Of a stretch of 6,890 nucleotides of DNA, positions 4,772-6,890 are shown one piece after another. This stretch comes from CAYJAD01 sp964370015 (lineage in GTDB: Bacteria > Desulfobacterota > Desulfovibrionia > Desulfovibrionales > Desulfovibrionaceae). Position 1 is the first letter of the stretch, and every line of letters begins with the position of its first letter. The notes under the pieces are model-generated. The model worked only from the letters and a program-made list of their open reading frames with translations. It ran no database searches and was not told the origin of the DNA. A program made the position numbers and the translations under genes. Location: assembly GCA_964370015.1 (NCBI GenBank), contig CAYJHD010000099.1, positions 1-6,890 on the forward strand, in the 5' to 3' direction.

Positions 4772-6166
4772 ATGTCCGCAGTGAAAACACGTTTTGCACC
4801 CAGCCCCACGGGGCATTTGCATATTGGCGGTGCGCGTACGGCACTTTTTTGTTGGCTTTTGGCTCGTCATAATGGCGGAGAATTTTATTTGCGCATTGAA
4901 GACACAGACCTTGAACGCTCCAAACAAGAATATACCGATTCCATTTTAGCCTCCATGCGCTGGCTTGGTTTGGATTGGGATGGCGATCTTGTGTATCAAA
5001 CCCAGCGCACAAACGAATATAATGCCGCCGTGGATAAGCTGTTGGCCACAGGCCATGCGTATTGGTGCTCTTGCACCCCCGAAGAAGTGGACGCCATGCG
5101 TGAAGAAGCCAGAGCAAAAGGTGAAAAGCCACGCTATAATGGCTGTTGCCGCGAAAAAAACGTGGGCCCCGGAGAAGGGCATTGCGTGCGCTTGAAAATC
5201 CCCGCCGCGGGTAAGGTAAGCTTTGACGATATGGTTAAAGGCCTCATTGTGGTGGATGTGAATGAATTGGATGACATGATTATCCGTCGTTCCGATGGCA
5301 TGCCCACCTATAATATGGCTGTGGTGGTGGATGACCATGGCATGGGCATCACCCACGTCATGCGCGGAGATGACCATATTTCCAATACGCCGCGCCAAAT
5401 TCTCATTTACAATGCCCTTGGCTTAGAATTGCCACGCTTTGGGCACGTGCCCATGATTTTAGGGCCGGACCGTCAAAAGCTTTCCAAGCGTCATGGCGCC
5501 CGTGCCACCATTGAATATGAACAAGACGGCCTTTTGCCAGAAGCCCTTGTGAACTATCTTGTGCGTCTTGGTTGGTCCCATGGCGATCAAGAAATATTCA
5601 CCTTGGAAGAATTGGTAAATCTTTTCGATGGCACCAGTCTCAATGCCGCTGCATCGGCTTTTGACCCCGATAAGTTGCAATGGCTCAATGCCCATTACTT
5701 GCGTGCCCTTGAGCCTCAAAACCTGGCCGCACGCACCTTACCTTTCGTACATAAGCTAGGCTTTGAAGCCGCCACCACCGAGGCTCTTACGCCCATGGTT
5801 CCGCTCTTTGCCGAGCGCGCCGCCAATCTTGTGGAATTGGCTGAAGCTTTGCGTCCCTTGCTCATTACAGCTTCAGAGCTTGAATTTGCCGAAGCCGCCA
5901 TGAAAAAAGCCCATTCCGCAGACAGTGCCGCACTCATGGCTGCCCTTGCCGATGTTTTTGGCGCGTTGGAAGATTTCAGTGCCGCCGGCACCGAAGCCGC
6001 CCTCAATGCTTTTGTGGAGGAGAAGGGACTTAAGTTTAAGCAAGTGGGCCCGCCTTTGCGTGTGGCATTACTTGGTTACATGGGTGGACCACATTTGCCT
6101 GAAATCATGGGTGTTTTGGGCAAGGACGAAAGTTTAGCTCGTATTCGCAAGTTTGCGGCTGTGTAG
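4772..6166 (+). CDS. gltX: Glutamyl-tRNA synthetase (class I)
   Basis: The product is 464 aa, a typical GluRS length. It joins glutamate to tRNA-Glu in the cytosol, and in organisms lacking GlnRS the same enzyme also mischarges tRNA-Gln. FAPSPTGHLHIGGARTALF (8-26) is the HIGH-type motif and LRIEDTDLERS (40-50) follows as in all GluRS. C99 and C101 with Y122 and C125/C126 match the zinc-binding SWIM-like insertion of bacterial GluRS. RGDDHISNTPRQ (198-209) binds the acceptor end, and DRQKLSKRHGA (233-243) carries the KMSKS-equivalent KLSKR. The helical anticodon-binding domain fills about 320-464. Nothing is missing. It is cotranscribed with nfu; no clear terminator follows, only an A/T-rich dyad (6190-6201) before the tRNA-Val promoter. 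Discriminating versus non-discriminating type cannot be told from the sequence alone. Confidence 0.97.
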   Translation: MSAVKTRFAPSPTGHLHIGGARTALFCWLLARHNGGEFYLRIEDTDLERSKQEYTDSILASMRWLGLDWDGDLVYQTQRTNEYNAAVDKLLATGHAYWCSCTPEEVDAMREEARAKGEKPRYNGCCREKNVGPGEGHCVRLKIPAAGKVSFDDMVKGLIVVDVNELDDMIIRRSDGMPTYNMAVVVDDHGMGITHVMRGDDHISNTPRQILIYNALGLELPRFGHVPMILGPDRQKLSKRHGARATIEYEQDGLLPEALVNYLVRLGWSHGDQEIFTLEELVNLFDGTSLNAAASAFDPDKLQWLNAHYLRALEPQNLAARTLPFVHKLGFEAATTEALTPMVPLFAERAANLVELAEALRPLLITASELEFAEAAMKKAHSADSAALMAALADVFGALEDFSAAGTEAALNAFVEEKGLKFKQVGPPLRVALLGYMGGPHLPEIMGVLGKDESLARIRKFAAV

Positions 6167-6184
6167 TTTATTTATTTTTCCACT

Positions 6185-6240
6185 TTTTGTCATATATATG
6201 ATAAAAAATTATTGACTCTTTGTGGAAGCGGGCCTATAGT
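6185..6240 (+). promoter_or_regulatory. Strong sigma-70 promoter of tRNA-Val with A/T-rich upstream element
   Basis: TTGACT (6212-6217), a 17-bp spacer and TATAGT (6235-6240) each match 5 of 6 consensus bases. The 27 bp upstream (6185-6211) are almost all A/T and include the palindrome TCATATATATGA (6190-6201), as expected of an UP element at a stable-RNA promoter. Transcription would begin near 6247, a dozen bases before the tRNA. Confidence 0.85.
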
Positions 6241-6258
6241 GCTTTCCTACCTCAGAGT

Positions 6259-6335
6259 AGGAGCGTAGCTCAGGTGGCTAGAGCACTTCCTTGACATGGA
6301 AGGGGTCAGCAGTTCAAGTCTGCTCGTTCCTACCA
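6259..6335 (+). tRNA. tRNA-Val(GAC)
   Basis: The acceptor stem is AGGAGCG (6259-6265) with CGTTCCT (6325-6331), including one G-U pair. The D stem is GCTC/GAGC. The anticodon stem CTTCC/GGAAG surrounds the loop TTGACAT with anticodon GAC at 6293-6295. The T arm is AGCAG-TTCAAGT-CTGCT (6308-6324), the discriminator is A6332, and CCA is encoded at 6333-6335. GAC reads the valine codons GUC and GUU. Confidence 0.97.
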
Positions 6336-6347
6336 ATATTACTTACA

Positions 6348-6376
6348 AGAGGGGAGGTTTAACCTCCCCTTTCTTT
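6348..6376 (+). terminator. Intrinsic terminator after tRNA-Val, 17 bp before thrS
   Basis: GGGGAGG (6351-6357) pairs with CCTCCCC (6363-6369) around TTTAA and is followed by TTTCTTT. Outer A-T pairs extend the stem. It ends the tRNA transcript and lies immediately upstream of thrS, so it could also set how much transcription reaches thrS. Confidence 0.88.
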
Positions 6377-6382
6377 GTATAT

Positions 6383-6387
6383 AGGAG
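6383..6387 (+). promoter_or_regulatory. Ribosome binding site that sets the thrS GTG start
   Basis: AGGAG lies 6 nt before GTG 6394. The in-frame alternatives GTG 6400 and ATG 6406 are 12 and 18 nt away. An ATG at 6390 is out of frame and only 2 nt from the site. Confidence 0.7.
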
Positions 6388-6393
6388 TTATGT

Positions 6394-6890
6394 GTGATAG
6401 TGCGCATGGATGGATCAGCTTTGGAAGTGCCTGCAGAAAATTGCAGTGCCGATGCCAGTATTTTTGACCTGCTTAAAGCTGTTTTAAGCGGCAAAAAGAT
6501 GAAGAGTGTGGTGGCCTGCAGAGCAGGTGAGGATATTCTTGACCTTTCAACCACCGTACCCCAAGGCTGTGATACCTTAGAGCCCGTACTCATGGACTCT
6601 GCTGAAGGTCTTGAAATTATACGTCACTCCGCAGCGCATATAATGGCTGCTGCTGTGCAAAAGCTTTTTCCCGCCGCCAAGGTTACCATTGGCCCTGCCA
6701 TTGACTCCGGTTTTTATTACGATTTTGACGTAGAGCGCCCCTTTACCGCCGAGGATTTAATTGCCATTGAAGCTGAAATGCAAAGCATGATTAAAGCTTC
6801 CTTGCCTTTCACGCGTACGCTTATGCAAAAGGCTGAAGCCATTGAGCATTTCACTAAGATTGGCGAAAGCTATAAAGTAGAAATCATCAG
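6394..6890 (+). CDS. thrS: Threonyl-tRNA synthetase, N-terminal part (runs off window)
   Basis: The first 165 codons are present and the frame continues past the window. Residues 1-60 or so read as the TGS domain (MDGSALEVPA, later SGKKMKSVVACR). A GLEIIRHSAAH block follows; the HSAAH motif holds the two histidines of the HxxxH metal site of the editing (tRNA_SAD) domain. KVTIGPAIDSGFYYDFD continues as in all bacterial ThrRS. The enzyme charges tRNA-Thr in the cytosol, and the N-terminal editing domain removes mischarged serine. The catalytic and anticodon-binding parts lie outside the window. Translation most likely begins at GTG 6394 on the basis of the AGGAG 6 nt upstream; ATG 6406 would remove only four residues. 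No promoter is evident between the tRNA-Val terminator and the start. No T-box is present. Confidence 0.95.
   Translation, partial: MIVRMDGSALEVPAENCSADASIFDLLKAVLSGKKMKSVVACRAGEDILDLSTTVPQGCDTLEPVLMDSAEGLEIIRHSAAHIMAAAVQKLFPAAKVTIGPAIDSGFYYDFDVERPFTAEDLIAIEAEMQSMIKASLPFTRTLMQKAEAIEHFTKIGESYKVEII

Noticed and set aside
4572..5132. 186-codon minus-strand open frame opposite nfu and gltX
   Set aside because: It is a shadow of two confidently identified genes, and its composition is not protein-like.
6291..6319. TTGACA in the tRNA-Val anticodon loop as an internal promoter for thrS
   Set aside because: The hexamer is part of the tRNA anticodon arm, the matching -10 (TCAAGT) is weak, and the terminator at 6348-6376 would still intervene.
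6336..6393. T-box or other riboswitch upstream of thrS
   Set aside because: The interval is too short and has no T-box sequence or specifier stem; only a simple terminator hairpin is present.

Overview
This is an ordinary chromosomal segment of a Gram-negative bacterium with moderate GC content. Two features suggest a member of the Desulfovibrionales (Desulfovibrio, Bilophila or Lawsonia relatives): the style of the ThrRS N-terminus, and the pairing of a ZraP-like periplasmic protein with a sigma-54 promoter. The assignment is inferred from sequence feel, with no database search. No mobile element, CRISPR array or phage gene is visible.

Layout. (1) Positions 1-222 hold the 3' part of one tRNA-Asp(GUC) and a complete second copy, identical where they overlap, followed by a strong intrinsic terminator. 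(2) Positions 232-1231 form a self-contained metal or envelope-stress unit: a dyad/repeat cluster, a consensus-perfect sigma-54 (-24/-12) promoter, a gene for a secreted His/Gly-rich ZraP/CpxP-like protein, and a terminator. (3) pgl (6-phosphogluconolactonase, minus strand) converges on it and has its own terminator. (4) A 330-bp gene-poor gap follows, with a G-rich tract and a hairpin. (5) A two-gene minus-strand operon encodes a methyltransferase-like protein with degenerate SAM motifs, then a membrane-anchored protein of unknown function. (6) Divergently, nfu (single-domain NifU-C Fe-S carrier) and gltX (GluRS) form a plus-strand operon. (7) tRNA-Val(GAC) has a near-consensus sigma-70 promoter and a terminator, and the 5' part of thrS follows and runs off the window.

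How the genes work together. Most are housekeeping genes: tRNAs and their synthetases, Fe-S delivery, and the oxidative pentose phosphate step. The most informative find is the ZraP-like locus. Its -24/-12 promoter sits 100-170 bp downstream of three related A/T-rich boxes arranged as alternative dyads, which is the expected layout for an NtrC/ZraR-type enhancer-binding activator. Other points worth checking are a probable leaderless start for the methyltransferase-like gene and the placement of thrS directly behind a tRNA terminator with no evident promoter of its own.
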